From positions 1 through 10,475 of the forward strand of contig CALMYA010000017.1 of NCBI GenBank assembly GCA_937873535.1: a stretch of 10,475 nucleotides of DNA, in the 5' to 3' direction. This document shows positions 1 to 6,407 of this stretch, piece by piece; the first letter of the stretch is position 1; each line of letters begins with the position of its first letter. The notes under the pieces were generated by a model, which was given only the letters and a program-made list of their open reading frames with translations, made no database searches and was not told the origin of the DNA. The translations under genes were made by a program, and so were the position numbers. Origin of the DNA: an uncultured bacterium (GTDB lineage Bacteria > Patescibacteriota > Minisyncoccia > Phycocordibacterales > CAIZLB01).

Positions 1-1497
1 GAAAGTGATGAAATGGGGGCTGAAGAGACCGATGATAAAAAGGAATCAAAAACAAAAGCAACATACGAACCTTTATTTAATTCTGTCGACCCGATATTGG
101 CAAAAAAGCTCACGGTTGCTATTTCTGTTTTAAATTCAAGCATTACGAATGCAACACTCGACGATGTTATTGATTTTGCTCGCACCGAAAATATGGCAGA
201 AGCTGAAAAAATTATTCTTGATGAAATAGAAAAGAGGGGACTTACGAAGGTTTTAACTGACATCGAATGGCCGCTCATTCCAATTCTTGAAAAAATGCAT
301 GATGACGGCATAAAAATAGACAGAGATCTTCTAAAAAAACTGTCACGAGAATATCATAAGAAACTTTCCGATATAGAAAAAGACATTTGGAAGCAAAGCG
401 GCACTCAATTTAATATTAATTCACCTAAGCAACTATCGGAAGTTCTGTTTGTGCAGATGGGCCTCGGCGGCAAGAACGGTAAAAGAACCGCTTCGGGTGT
501 GCGCTCAACAAAAGAAAGCGAGCTTGAAAAGATGAAAGATTCTCATCCTATTGTTAATCAAATTCTCGAATACAGAGAATTGGCGAAATTGCTCTCTAAT
601 TATGTAGATGTCTTGCCTGGGCTTGCTGATGCCAAAGACCGAGTGCATACAAAATTTATACAAATGGGAGCAATGACGGGCCGCATGGCGTCACAAGACC
701 CGAATATGCAGAATATTCCGATTCGCACCGAGCAAGGAAGAGAAATTCGCCGCTCGTTCATAAGTGAAGACGGTTGGACTCTTGTGGCCTTAGATTATTC
801 GCAGATTCAGCTTCGCATTGCCGCATTTATGTCTGGCGATGAAAAACTAATTGAGATTTTTAAAAAAGGAACGGATGTTCACTCGGGTGTGGCATCAAAT
901 GTTTTTGGAGTTCCTGAAAAAGAAGTTACTAAAGAAATGCGCAGGCAGGCTAAAATTATTAATTTTGGCATATTGTATGGCATGGGTGTTAATGCTTTGC
1001 GTTCAAACCTTGGCAGCACGCGAGAAGAGGCTCAAAAGTTTTATAACGACTACTTCAGCACTTTTAAGGGCCTAGCGAGCTATCTTGAAAATGTAAAGAA
1101 AGAAACGGCGCAGCGAGGTTTTACAGAAACCGCCTTTGGCCGCAGAAGGTATTTTGAGGGCATAAATTCAAAGCTGCCGTTCATTCGAGCTTCTGCCGAA
1201 CGAATGGCTATTAATGCGCCAATTCAGGGCACTGAAGCCGATATTATAAAGATAAGTATGGCAAAAATTCATGCGCGGCTCGAAAAAGAGGGTTTACTAA
1301 AAGATGCGCGGCTTTTGCTTCAAGTTCACGACGAATTAGTTTTTGAGGTGCGCACACCTGAAGTTAAAAAAGTGGCAAAAATTGCTAAGCAAGAAATGGA
1401 GAGCGTGGTTATTCCGAAAGAAACTTACGGAGTTCCAATTGTTACATCCGCTGAAGCAGGCAAAAATTGGGAAGACATGGAGGAGATTAATTTTTAG
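1..1497 (+). CDS. polA: DNA polymerase I (family A), C-terminal part, 5' end outside window
   Basis: Family A DNA polymerase, for gap filling in repair and lagging-strand processing. The reading frame is open from base 1 (four codons precede the first ATG at 13), so the true start and any exonuclease domains lie upstream. Numbering from Met13, motif A is DYSQIQLR with catalytic D261, motif B (O-helix) has R310, K314, F318 and Y322 in an RRxAKxxNFGxxYG pattern, and motif C is QVHDE with H439, D440 and E441. The template-binding TGRM..DPNMQNIP block precedes motif A. All catalytic positions are kept. The residue after DYSQI is Gln266, where the family normally has the steric-gate Glu. A charged Lys/Glu-rich stretch near the left edge looks like an interdomain linker. 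The holA-like gene starts 17 nt after the TAG stop, so the two probably form an operon. The family call is certain; the length of the full protein is unknown. Confidence 0.97.
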   Translation, partial: ESDEMGAEETDDKKESKTKATYEPLFNSVDPILAKKLTVAISVLNSSITNATLDDVIDFARTENMAEAEKIILDEIEKRGLTKVLTDIEWPLIPILEKMHDDGIKIDRDLLKKLSREYHKKLSDIEKDIWKQSGTQFNINSPKQLSEVLFVQMGLGGKNGKRTASGVRSTKESELEKMKDSHPIVNQILEYRELAKLLSNYVDVLPGLADAKDRVHTKFIQMGAMTGRMASQDPNMQNIPIRTEQGREIRRSFISEDGWTLVALDYSQIQLRIAAFMSGDEKLIEIFKKGTDVHSGVASNVFGVPEKEVTKEMRRQAKIINFGILYGMGVNALRSNLGSTREEAQKFYNDYFSTFKGLASYLENVKKETAQRGFTETAFGRRRYFEGINSKLPFIRASAERMAINAPIQGTEADIIKISMAKIHARLEKEGLLKDARLLLQVHDELVFEVRTPEVKKVAKIAKQEMESVVIPKETYGVPIVTSAEAGKNWEDMEEINF

Positions 1498-1514
1498 ATA
1501 GCCAAAGAATATAT

Positions 1515-2228
1515 ATGTTATACATCATATACGGCACAGATACTAATAAAGTAAGGGCAAAACTTACAAGCCTCACGGATGTGCTGCAGGCAAAGCGCCC
1601 TGATGCGCCAGTAGTTCGCATTAAGCCTGAAAACTGGAACGATTCATTTTTGAATGAGACGCTTTCAAGTAATGCTTTGTTTGCTCCTAAAAGCATAATT
1701 ATTTTAGACGCACTCATATCGAACGCTGCATCGGCCGACGCAATAATTTCTTCGCTAGATGAAATTGCCGCTTCTGAACATATTTGCATAATAGTAGACG
1801 AAAAAATAAAAGCTGCTGAACTTAAGAAACTAGAAAAGAAGGCCGAAAAGGTGCAAGAATTTAATATTGAAAAAGATGATTCAGGAAAAAAGCAGGCGCC
1901 GCAGACATTTGCTTTTGCTGACGCTATTGCTTCGAAAGATAAAAAATTGGCTTGGCGTACGTTTCAGAGGCTCGTAAACGAAGGTGTCGCAGCTGAAGAA
2001 ATTCACGGTGTCTTGTGGTGGCAATTTAAATCAATGGCACTAGCGGCGCAATATAAAAATGCAAAAGACGCTGGGTTAAACCCATATGTGCATTCAAAAT
2101 GCGCAGTCTTTAACAAGAAGTGGGAAGAAGGGCTAGATACAAAACTCGAAAGCCTCGTGAAGATGTATCACGAGGCTCATCGAGGCGAAATAGATTTTAT
2201 GTCAGAGATAGAAAGCTTGTGTTTGTAA
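1515..2228 (+). CDS. holA: DNA polymerase III delta subunit-like protein (clamp loader)
   Basis: Delta is the clamp-loader subunit that opens the beta sliding clamp. The 237-residue product starts with MLYIIYGTDT, matching the strand and YGxD opening of delta proteins. It has hydrophobic strands at about 60-66 and 90-95 (IIIL, ICIIVD) where the degenerate AAA+ core lies. In the C-terminal third it has LWWQFKSMALAAQ (167-179) and an LVKMYHEAHRGEIDF segment resembling the helical collar domain, in which delta proteins have an LYEADLxLKTG-like motif. Typical delta is about 330-340 residues, so this is a short form; delta normally lacks a Walker A motif, and none is seen here. The ATG at 1515 has no clear Shine-Dalgarno. 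It lies 17 nt after polA and is convergent with the next gene at a 2-nt gap. Assignment is from pattern similarity and could be delta-family without full function. Confidence 0.75.
   Translation: MLYIIYGTDTNKVRAKLTSLTDVLQAKRPDAPVVRIKPENWNDSFLNETLSSNALFAPKSIIILDALISNAASADAIISSLDEIAASEHICIIVDEKIKAAELKKLEKKAEKVQEFNIEKDDSGKKQAPQTFAFADAIASKDKKLAWRTFQRLVNEGVAAEEIHGVLWWQFKSMALAAQYKNAKDAGLNPYVHSKCAVFNKKWEEGLDTKLESLVKMYHEAHRGEIDFMSEIESLCL
2151..2177 (-). terminator. Candidate intrinsic terminator for the minus-strand surface protein, inside holA
   Basis: A perfect 10-bp inverted repeat, AGCCTCGTGA / TCACGAGGCT, with a 7-nt loop. Read on the minus strand it lies 53 nt past the stop of the 2231-3859 gene and is followed by TTCGAGTTTTG, an interrupted T-rich tract. 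On the plus strand it is coding sequence for the last part of holA and is not followed by T's. The hairpin is certain; terminator function is inferred from position and orientation. Confidence 0.45.
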
Positions 2229-2230
2229 CT

Positions 2231-3859
2231 CTATCTTCCGTTGCAAGGAGAAATTCTTGCCATTGCTGCTCTTGTGAGAGGCCCAACAAGGCCTGAAGCA
2301 GGGGACACATTATTAGATGCTTGGAATGACTGAACCGCAGCTTTTGTGACATTACCGAAATACCCAGTTATTGTTGGATATGAATAGTAACCCTTTGCTT
2401 TAAGATAGCTTTGCAGAGCCGAAACCATGCCGTTTGTTGATGAATCGCGGCTTCCTACTTTAAGGTTAACAGTGAGTGAACAGATTTTTGCCGCTGTTGC
2501 CGCTGGAAGAACGCTTGTTTGGCTGGTTGCCCCAGTTGTACCTGTCGTGCCGGTTGTTCCTGTGCCTGTTTGGCTAAAACCAGAAACAGTGCTTGAAGCT
2601 GCTCCGGCCGTTACCACAAGCGTTGTAGCAAGTTTTTCATTAGGGTTAGCGCTGTTTGAGATAACTACCGAGTAGCTTCCTGGAGGAATTGTTGAAGATG
2701 TTTTGAAGGTCTGCTGTATTGGCGTTGGCCTTAGGTTTGATGTAATTCCCACATTGCTTGCAAGAGCACCTAACTTAAGGCTCGATTGGTAGGCATCAAT
2801 GTTATATGAGGTAACACTTGCTGACTTAATAGAGGCATTAACTGTAAATGAACCGCCTTGGCCGATAGTTGCGGGGCTTAGTGCCATATCGAAGGAAGCT
2901 GAAGTGCTTGTTGAAACGAGCGGGTTATTAGATGAAGCCGTTGTTTGTGCTGTTGAAGACGAAACAATTGTAAGCGGAGCCTTTTCCATTTCTGAAGTGT
3001 TGTAGTCGTTGAAGATTTTTACTGTGTATGTTCCAGGGCCGATAGTGTTTGAAAGCTGAAAGTTGTATTGAACCGTAAGCTGAGTTGAGGCTGTTTGTAC
3101 GGCCACCTTGTTTGTAAGGTACCCGATGAAGTTATCGGCGGCATCATACACGGCAATACTGAAGCTCTTGAGCGCATTTGTAGCTACTGTAGATATACTA
3201 ATTGTACTTACAACAGCCACCGTGTCGCCAACAGCTACCGTGCTTGGGTTTAAGCCGAGGGTAAATACATTGGCGTAAGGGCTGGCTGTTGAAGATGCTG
3301 TGCTACCGCTAAGAAGTGACAATGCTGTAGTTTGAAGCTGGCATGTAGCCTGATTGGTTGAGTCGACAAGAGCCTGCATGTTGTTGCACTGGTTTTGAAG
3401 GTCGGTACAAGAGCCATCGTTTGTCGTTCCACAAGTACTTGTTGATGTACCGGCGTAGCAGGCATTGTTTATAGAATCGTAATTATTTGATGTAGTTGTG
3501 CCATAAGTAGAAGCTTCACTGAGGTTTGCTTGTGCCTGAGCAAGAGAGGCTTGCGCAGCGGCATACTTTGCAGACAGGTCGTTATAGGTTGTTTGAACCG
3601 TGGAGCAATCGGTAGTGGTTGCTGTGTTGCTGGTGCTACTTCCTGTTGTGCCAGTTGACCCTGTAGTACCAGAAGTTGAGCCAACCCCAGCATCTTCAGA
3701 ACCTGAATCACCAAGGAAGCCTCCTACTGCGCCGCCGGCCACAGCACCGACAAGCAAAGCGGTACCTCCTGTTGCAACTATAAGAGCAACACCTACGACT
3801 GCACCGATGATGGCCCCCGTACTTGAGAACCCAGCCTGTCTATTTTTGTACATGTTCAT
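2231..3859 (-). CDS. Secreted or membrane-anchored protein with Ig-like domains and C-terminal peptidoglycan-binding domain
   Basis: 542 residues from the ATG at 3859. The frame stays open to 3916, but that extension would overlap a good promoter. Order of parts: a short basic N-terminus (MNMYKNRQAG) and a Gly/Ala/Val-rich hydrophobic segment at 11-50 with GxxxG spacing (glycine-zipper-like). A Gly/Ser/Thr linker covers 51-83. A Gln/Ala-rich, probably coiled-coil part with seven Cys covers about 85-180. Two beta-rich, Ig-like repeats cover about 195-300 and 320-417, each ending in GxYxVxI then a strand. A TGTTG-repeat linker covers 430-447. A PG_binding_1-like domain covers 460-536 (LKVGS..ALQSYLKAKGYY..TGYFGNVTKAAVQSFQ..PLTRAAM), framed by C460 and C539, which could form a disulfide. 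Likely at the cell surface, holding the wall. No catalytic domain seen. RQAGFSSTG resembles a prepilin cleavage site without Glu at +5. Function unknown; domain calls are firm for the C-terminus and tentative for the Ig-like repeats. Confidence 0.85.
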   Translation of the reverse strand: MNMYKNRQAGFSSTGAIIGAVVGVALIVATGGTALLVGAVAGGAVGGFLGDSGSEDAGVGSTSGTTGSTGTTGSSTSNTATTTDCSTVQTTYNDLSAKYAAAQASLAQAQANLSEASTYGTTTSNNYDSINNACYAGTSTSTCGTTNDGSCTDLQNQCNNMQALVDSTNQATCQLQTTALSLLSGSTASSTASPYANVFTLGLNPSTVAVGDTVAVVSTISISTVATNALKSFSIAVYDAADNFIGYLTNKVAVQTASTQLTVQYNFQLSNTIGPGTYTVKIFNDYNTSEMEKAPLTIVSSSTAQTTASSNNPLVSTSTSASFDMALSPATIGQGGSFTVNASIKSASVTSYNIDAYQSSLKLGALASNVGITSNLRPTPIQQTFKTSSTIPPGSYSVVISNSANPNEKLATTLVVTAGAASSTVSGFSQTGTGTTGTTGTTGATSQTSVLPAATAAKICSLTVNLKVGSRDSSTNGMVSALQSYLKAKGYYSYPTITGYFGNVTKAAVQSFQASNNVSPASGLVGPLTRAAMARISPCNGR

Positions 3860-3868
3860 AATAATTTT

Positions 3869-3897
3869 TCTATAAAGAATCTTAACGACACTGTTAA
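3869..3897 (-). promoter_or_regulatory. Sigma-70-type promoter of the peptidoglycan-binding protein gene
   Basis: On the minus strand, TTAACA (3892-3897; 5 of 6 to TTGACA) lies 17 nt before TATAGA (3869-3874; 4 of 6 to TATAAT). Transcription would begin near 3862, about 3 nt before the ATG at 3859, so the mRNA would be nearly leaderless. This also decides the start: the longer frame reaching 3916 would be cut by the promoter. Confidence 0.5.
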
Positions 3898-3979
3898 TAT
3901 GCCTTACATGATACAACCAAAAATAGGCGTTGGCGAGAGGTTTGTCCTTGTTGGTTTAGAAAGGATTATTTGAGGTCGT

Positions 3980-4003
3980 AAAATTCAAAGCAGTTTGAAT
4001 TTT
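3980..4003. repeat. Perfect 24-bp AT-rich palindrome between divergent genes
   Basis: Arms AAAATTCAAA (3980-3989) and TTTGAATTTT (3994-4003) are perfectly complementary around a GCAG loop, and TTCTCTC follows. It lies between the -35 of the minus-strand surface-protein gene and the -10 of the plus-strand gene at 4066, with no gene ending nearby. It could be a dimer operator, or a hairpin and terminator for an unseen small transcript. The rest of the 206-nt intergenic region shows only the two promoters. Confidence 0.55.
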
Positions 4004-4050
4004 TTCTCTCTTGTGCGCCCTGTTAGATGATGTTAGAACCTGTTTTGACA

Positions 4051-4059
4051 TGATATAAT
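4051..4059 (+). promoter_or_regulatory. Extended -10 promoter, leaderless
   Basis: TGATATAAT is a perfect extended -10 (TGn plus TATAAT). It ends 6 nt before the ATG at 4066, so transcription should begin at or next to the start codon. A TTGACA at 4045-4050 is only 3 nt from the hexamer and cannot serve as its -35. Confidence 0.65.
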
Positions 4060-4065
4060 TAAAGT

Positions 4066-4491
4066 ATGAATCGAGAGTCATCTCCTATAGAGGAACACAA
4101 CCCAAAAGAAGTATATTTTCATACCATTAAAAGCCGGGTGGACAGTCTTTTGTCAGAAGGAAGGCTGACAGACGTTTATGCTGCCGGTGTCATTGAGAGA
4201 GCTGGATATGTAGAAGGGCCGTTTGAAGATGCCTCTGCTGCCGAGGAATCCGCCCAAGGTTTTTTAACTGCTATAGAAACAATGGCTGCTTTTATTGATA
4301 AATTAAATTTAACCGAGATACAGCTTGTAGCTTTATCTGGAGATGTTGAACTAAGGAAAGAAGAAATTGCTCAGAGAGAAGATTTTTCAGAAGACAAAAA
4401 ACGCCATGTACTTGAGGATCTTCAAGGTTTTACAACAGAAATTGATAGTTTTGTAAAAAAAGTACAAGCAGCAAGAAGTAATATAGATTAG
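4066..4491 (+). CDS. Hypothetical protein, small acidic and helical
   Basis: I do not recognise this 141-residue protein. It has no signal peptide, membrane segment or Cys. It looks almost all helical: a Glu-rich start, a helix at about 13-30 (VYFHTIKSRVDSLLSEG), an acidic EDASAAEES stretch at 54-62, a helix at about 63-80, and a long charged helix at about 93-138 with coiled-coil character. It is probably a soluble cytoplasmic protein that forms helical bundles. Its start is supported by an extended -10 six nt upstream, which predicts a leaderless mRNA. It stands alone, divergent from the peptidoglycan-binding protein gene and facing the unknown membrane protein gene. No function is assigned. 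Confidence 0.75.
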   Translation: MNRESSPIEEHNPKEVYFHTIKSRVDSLLSEGRLTDVYAAGVIERAGYVEGPFEDASAAEESAQGFLTAIETMAAFIDKLNLTEIQLVALSGDVELRKEEIAQREDFSEDKKRHVLEDLQGFTTEIDSFVKKVQAARSNID

Positions 4492-4508
4492 GTTTGATTC
4501 TACTAGTC

Positions 4509-4540
4509 GCAGGCTTGGTTCTTTTTTCCACTAAACCTGC
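4509..4540. other. Imperfect hairpin downstream of the 4066-4491 gene
   Basis: GCAGG (4509-4513) pairs with CCTGC (4536-4540). Past one C.A mismatch the stem continues with five more pairs (one G.T), giving ten pairs around a T-rich loop. It lies 17 nt after the stop at 4491. No T-tract follows on either strand, so it is not a classic terminator; it may cap the 3' end of the mRNA. The remaining 4541-4701 shows nothing I can support. Confidence 0.35.
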
Positions 4541-4701
4541 AAAAATCTGTGTTGAAAAACAAAGGCTATTTCAGTTGTGCGGCAGACGTAACGATATTAT
4601 AACCATTCTATCCAATAGGGAGTATATGGATGGGTTGTATAATAAGCTATTGTTTATTAAAGCGTTACAGAGGGAGGAAACAGGAACCACTTAAGACACT
4701 A

Positions 4702-5688
4702 TTAATTTCTATTCTGTGCTCGTAGTGCAATACAATTTTCCTTTAGCCCTTCTATAGAGTTTCCAATCTTTTCGCAAAATCCATAAAATCCAGCTTTATA
4801 ATTTGCCGAATCAGCTATTGAAGCCAGACACATATCCTTCAATTTTGGATCTGCTGAGGATTCACAGATGTCTAAGTTTTCCTTAATTAAATAGTCTGGA
4901 ATAGGTTCTGGTGGGTTACCATAAATGTACTTATTACTTATTCCTCCATAATAAGAAAAGATGTGAGAGAGACAGTGTTGACGTACACTTTCTTTGGTGC
5001 CAGTTGGGTACTTAATAAAAGGCATCAAAGTGTCTATTTCAGTGGTGGTCTTATCAAAACTGTTTAGATTAAGTTCCATACAGAAAGAAGTGTTTTTATA
5101 AGGATCCTGCATGACAGTTTTTATTTTACACGCAGCTTGGGTATACAAATTTTTAAATACCCCACAATTATTTTCACCTGATACGAGATCATAAAGTCTA
5201 ACTTCAGATTTTGCTATAAGGTACGCATCTGATTTTGCAGCAACGCAAACTTCTTCTTGTTCAGCATCAACCGCAGCAGAACAATCCATATCCTTATATT
5301 TTTCAACAGCTTGCGTGTATTCATTGCGGGTGTATTTTACATTACCAGTCACCCAGTACAATATTTGAGCGCGATTCAAATATATTAGCGCTATAAAAAG
5401 CAGGATGACAGCTGACCACTCTATTGCATTTTTTTCATTACTTATTTTTGATTTTTTATATATACGAAGAAGTAAAATAAAACTACACAGGCTTAATACA
5501 AGCATTATTAAGATTTGCAAGAACATTTTTGAGGCAAAGTTTTCACCTCCTAGTCCGCATACAGCGAAGCAATAAAATCCATTTAATATTGAAAATAAGA
5601 GAACAAGTGATGAGGGAACAAGTAATAGGATGGCGATTGTTGATTGTAGAGATAATCTTGAATTTGTTTGTGGTACTTGTGGGGGCAT
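4702..5688 (-). CDS. Hypothetical three-helix membrane protein with a cysteine-paired outer domain
   Basis: 328 residues, not recognised as a known family. Membrane segments lie at about 16-37, 55-75 and 90-106. The Lys-rich loop between the second and third (KKSKISNEKN, 78-87) should be inside, which places the C-terminal domain (107-328) outside the membrane. That domain has ten Cys: 136/148, 175/187, 203, 239, 275/287 and 305/319. Three pairs have exactly 11 residues between them and one has 13, in sequences that look like short helix-turn-helix units, so disulfide-stapled helical repeats are likely. A Tyr-rich N-terminal part (112-131) resembles a TPR-like helix. The start at 5688 is supported by an extended -10 at 5713-5721. 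Its base composition looks more AT-rich than the ruvA-mutM side, a possible sign of transfer. Function unknown. Confidence 0.8.
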   Translation of the reverse strand: MPPQVPQTNSRLSLQSTIAILLLVPSSLVLLFSILNGFYCFAVCGLGGENFASKMFLQILIMLVLSLCSFILLLRIYKKSKISNEKNAIEWSAVILLFIALIYLNRAQILYWVTGNVKYTRNEYTQAVEKYKDMDCSAAVDAEQEEVCVAAKSDAYLIAKSEVRLYDLVSGENNCGVFKNLYTQAACKIKTVMQDPYKNTSFCMELNLNSFDKTTTEIDTLMPFIKYPTGTKESVRQHCLSHIFSYYGGISNKYIYGNPPEPIPDYLIKENLDICESSADPKLKDMCLASIADSANYKAGFYGFCEKIGNSIEGLKENCIALRAQNRN

Positions 5689-5712
5689 TTTGATTTTTTG
5701 GTTATTGTTTAA

Positions 5713-5721
5713 ATTATAACA
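5713..5721 (-). promoter_or_regulatory. Extended -10 promoter of the cysteine-repeat membrane protein gene
   Basis: On the minus strand TGTTATAAT is a perfect extended -10. It ends 24 nt before the ATG at 5688, giving a leader of roughly 17 nt, which has no Shine-Dalgarno. No -35 match is seen at 16-18 nt. Confidence 0.6.
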
Positions 5722-5818
5722 TAATTCAATTTTGTGGTATTTGGTGAATGATCAAGAAAACAACATTGGTTCTATTACTGTCTGGTCCTTTGAACTCAAA
5801 AAACGCTTTAAAATATAA

Positions 5819-5833
5819 CTAAAACAGTTCTAG
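5819..5833 (-). terminator. Weak candidate terminator after tRNA-Lys
   Basis: On the minus strand CTAGAA-CTG-TTTTAG forms a 6-bp stem (one G.U) about 12 nt past the tRNA 3' end, followed by TTATATTTT. The stem is short and AT-rich, so this is a tentative call. Confidence 0.2.
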
Positions 5834-5844
5834 AAAAAATCTCT

Positions 5845-5920
5845 TGGTGCGCTCGGTTGGAATCGAACCAACGACCCTCTGCTTAAAAGGCAGGTGCTCT
5901 ACCGACTGAGCTACGAGCGC
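5845..5920 (-). tRNA. tRNA-Lys (anticodon UUU), CCA encoded
   Basis: Read on the minus strand: acceptor GCGCTCG/CGAGCGC (7 bp, perfect), D-stem GCTC/GAGC, anticodon loop CTTTTAA with anticodon TTT, T-arm GTTGG-TTCGATT-CCAAC, discriminator A, then a genomically encoded CCA (5845-5847). The anticodon stem CCTGC/GCAGA has four pairs plus a C27.A43 mismatch. Length is 76 nt. UUU reads AAA and AAG. It is a single gene, not in a tRNA cluster, with its own extended -10 promoter upstream. Confidence 0.98.
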
Positions 5921-5927
5921 ATACAGG

Positions 5928-5954
5928 CAAGGGCGGCCGAAATGTTTGCCCTTG
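5928..5954 (-). other. Hairpin in the 5' leader of tRNA-Lys
   Basis: A perfect 7-bp inverted repeat, CAAGGGC (5928-5934) and GCCCTTG (5948-5954), with a 13-nt loop. It ends 7 nt before the mature tRNA 5' end. With a start near 5960, set by the -10 at 5967-5972, it would fill almost the whole precursor leader that RNase P removes. Confidence 0.5.
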
Positions 5955-5966
5955 AAAGATTACCGA

Positions 5967-5975
5967 AATATACCA
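5967..5975 (-). promoter_or_regulatory. Extended -10 promoter of tRNA-Lys
   Basis: On the minus strand TGGTATATT is an extended -10 (TGn plus TATATT, 5 of 6). It lies just past the end of the DoxX-like gene (stop at 5996-5998), so the tRNA can be transcribed on its own. No convincing -35 is seen at 17 nt. Confidence 0.5.
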
Positions 5976-5995
5976 GAAAAACGTTAAAAGTAAAA

Positions 5996-6400
5996 TTACA
6001 GAGGCCAGTCGAACGCGAGGTTTCCGGCACCTAAGAGTAGTAAGGCGAGAGAAATTGCTAAAACAAAAAGATATTCGGACGGAGCGCGAAGGGAAATGTC
6101 TCGATGTTTTATCGAAACAACGAGAGACACGAGTGAGATAGTGGCAAGGATAGCCGCACCAATTTGAGTAAGGAATCCTAAAATAAGCAAAAGCCCCGCA
6201 GCAATTTCGCCAATGGCGATGGCACCTATGTAATATTGTGCCGGACGAAAGCCGAGAGTATCAAAAAAAGCCGAAAGTTCAGGCGCCGCTTTAGGAAGCT
6301 TTGATGAGCCGAGCCACACCGTATATATACCGACGACAAGCCGAAGTAGTGTGGGGCCGTAGAATTGGTAATCTAACAGAATAGGGAATGGATTAAGCAT
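5996..6400 (-). CDS. DoxX-like small membrane protein
   Basis: 134 residues with four predicted membrane helices at about 14-32, 56-76, 78-97 and 109-125, the topology and length of the DoxX family. Family-like features are RLVVGIYTVWLGSSKL at the first helix, PAQYYIGAIAIGEIAAGLLLILGFLTQIGA in two adjoining stretches over helices 2 and 3, and the short GNLAFDWPL tail. DoxX proteins are membrane proteins linked in some bacteria to redox or thiol stress, but the biochemical role is not settled. I chose the ATG at 6400: the frame stays open to 6448, but a -10-like TATACT at 6408-6413 would then lie inside the coding region. It is divergent from the RNA methyltransferase gene, with overlapping promoter elements. 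tRNA-Lys lies downstream. Confidence 0.85.
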   Translation of the reverse strand: MLNPFPILLDYQFYGPTLLRLVVGIYTVWLGSSKLPKAAPELSAFFDTLGFRPAQYYIGAIAIGEIAAGLLLILGFLTQIGAAILATISLVSLVVSIKHRDISLRAPSEYLFVLAISLALLLLGAGNLAFDWPL

Positions 6401-6407
6401 ACTCACT

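Noticed and set aside
2427..2675. Plus-strand open frame with a VVPVVPVVPVP repeat
   Set aside because: It is the antisense of the Gly/Thr-rich linker and repeats of the peptidoglycan-binding protein; the repeat comes from low-complexity codons.
4045..4050. TTGACA, a perfect -35 hexamer before the 4066 gene
   Set aside because: Only 3 nt separate it from the TATAAT, so it cannot work with that box; no -10 lies at 17 nt before the start codon region.
4494..4694. Possible 66-residue gene with a hydrophobic start, right after the 4066-4491 gene
   Set aside because: It needs a TTG start 2 nt after the previous stop, has no ribosome binding site, contains the 4509-4540 hairpin and resembles nothing I know. 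More likely non-coding or a relic.
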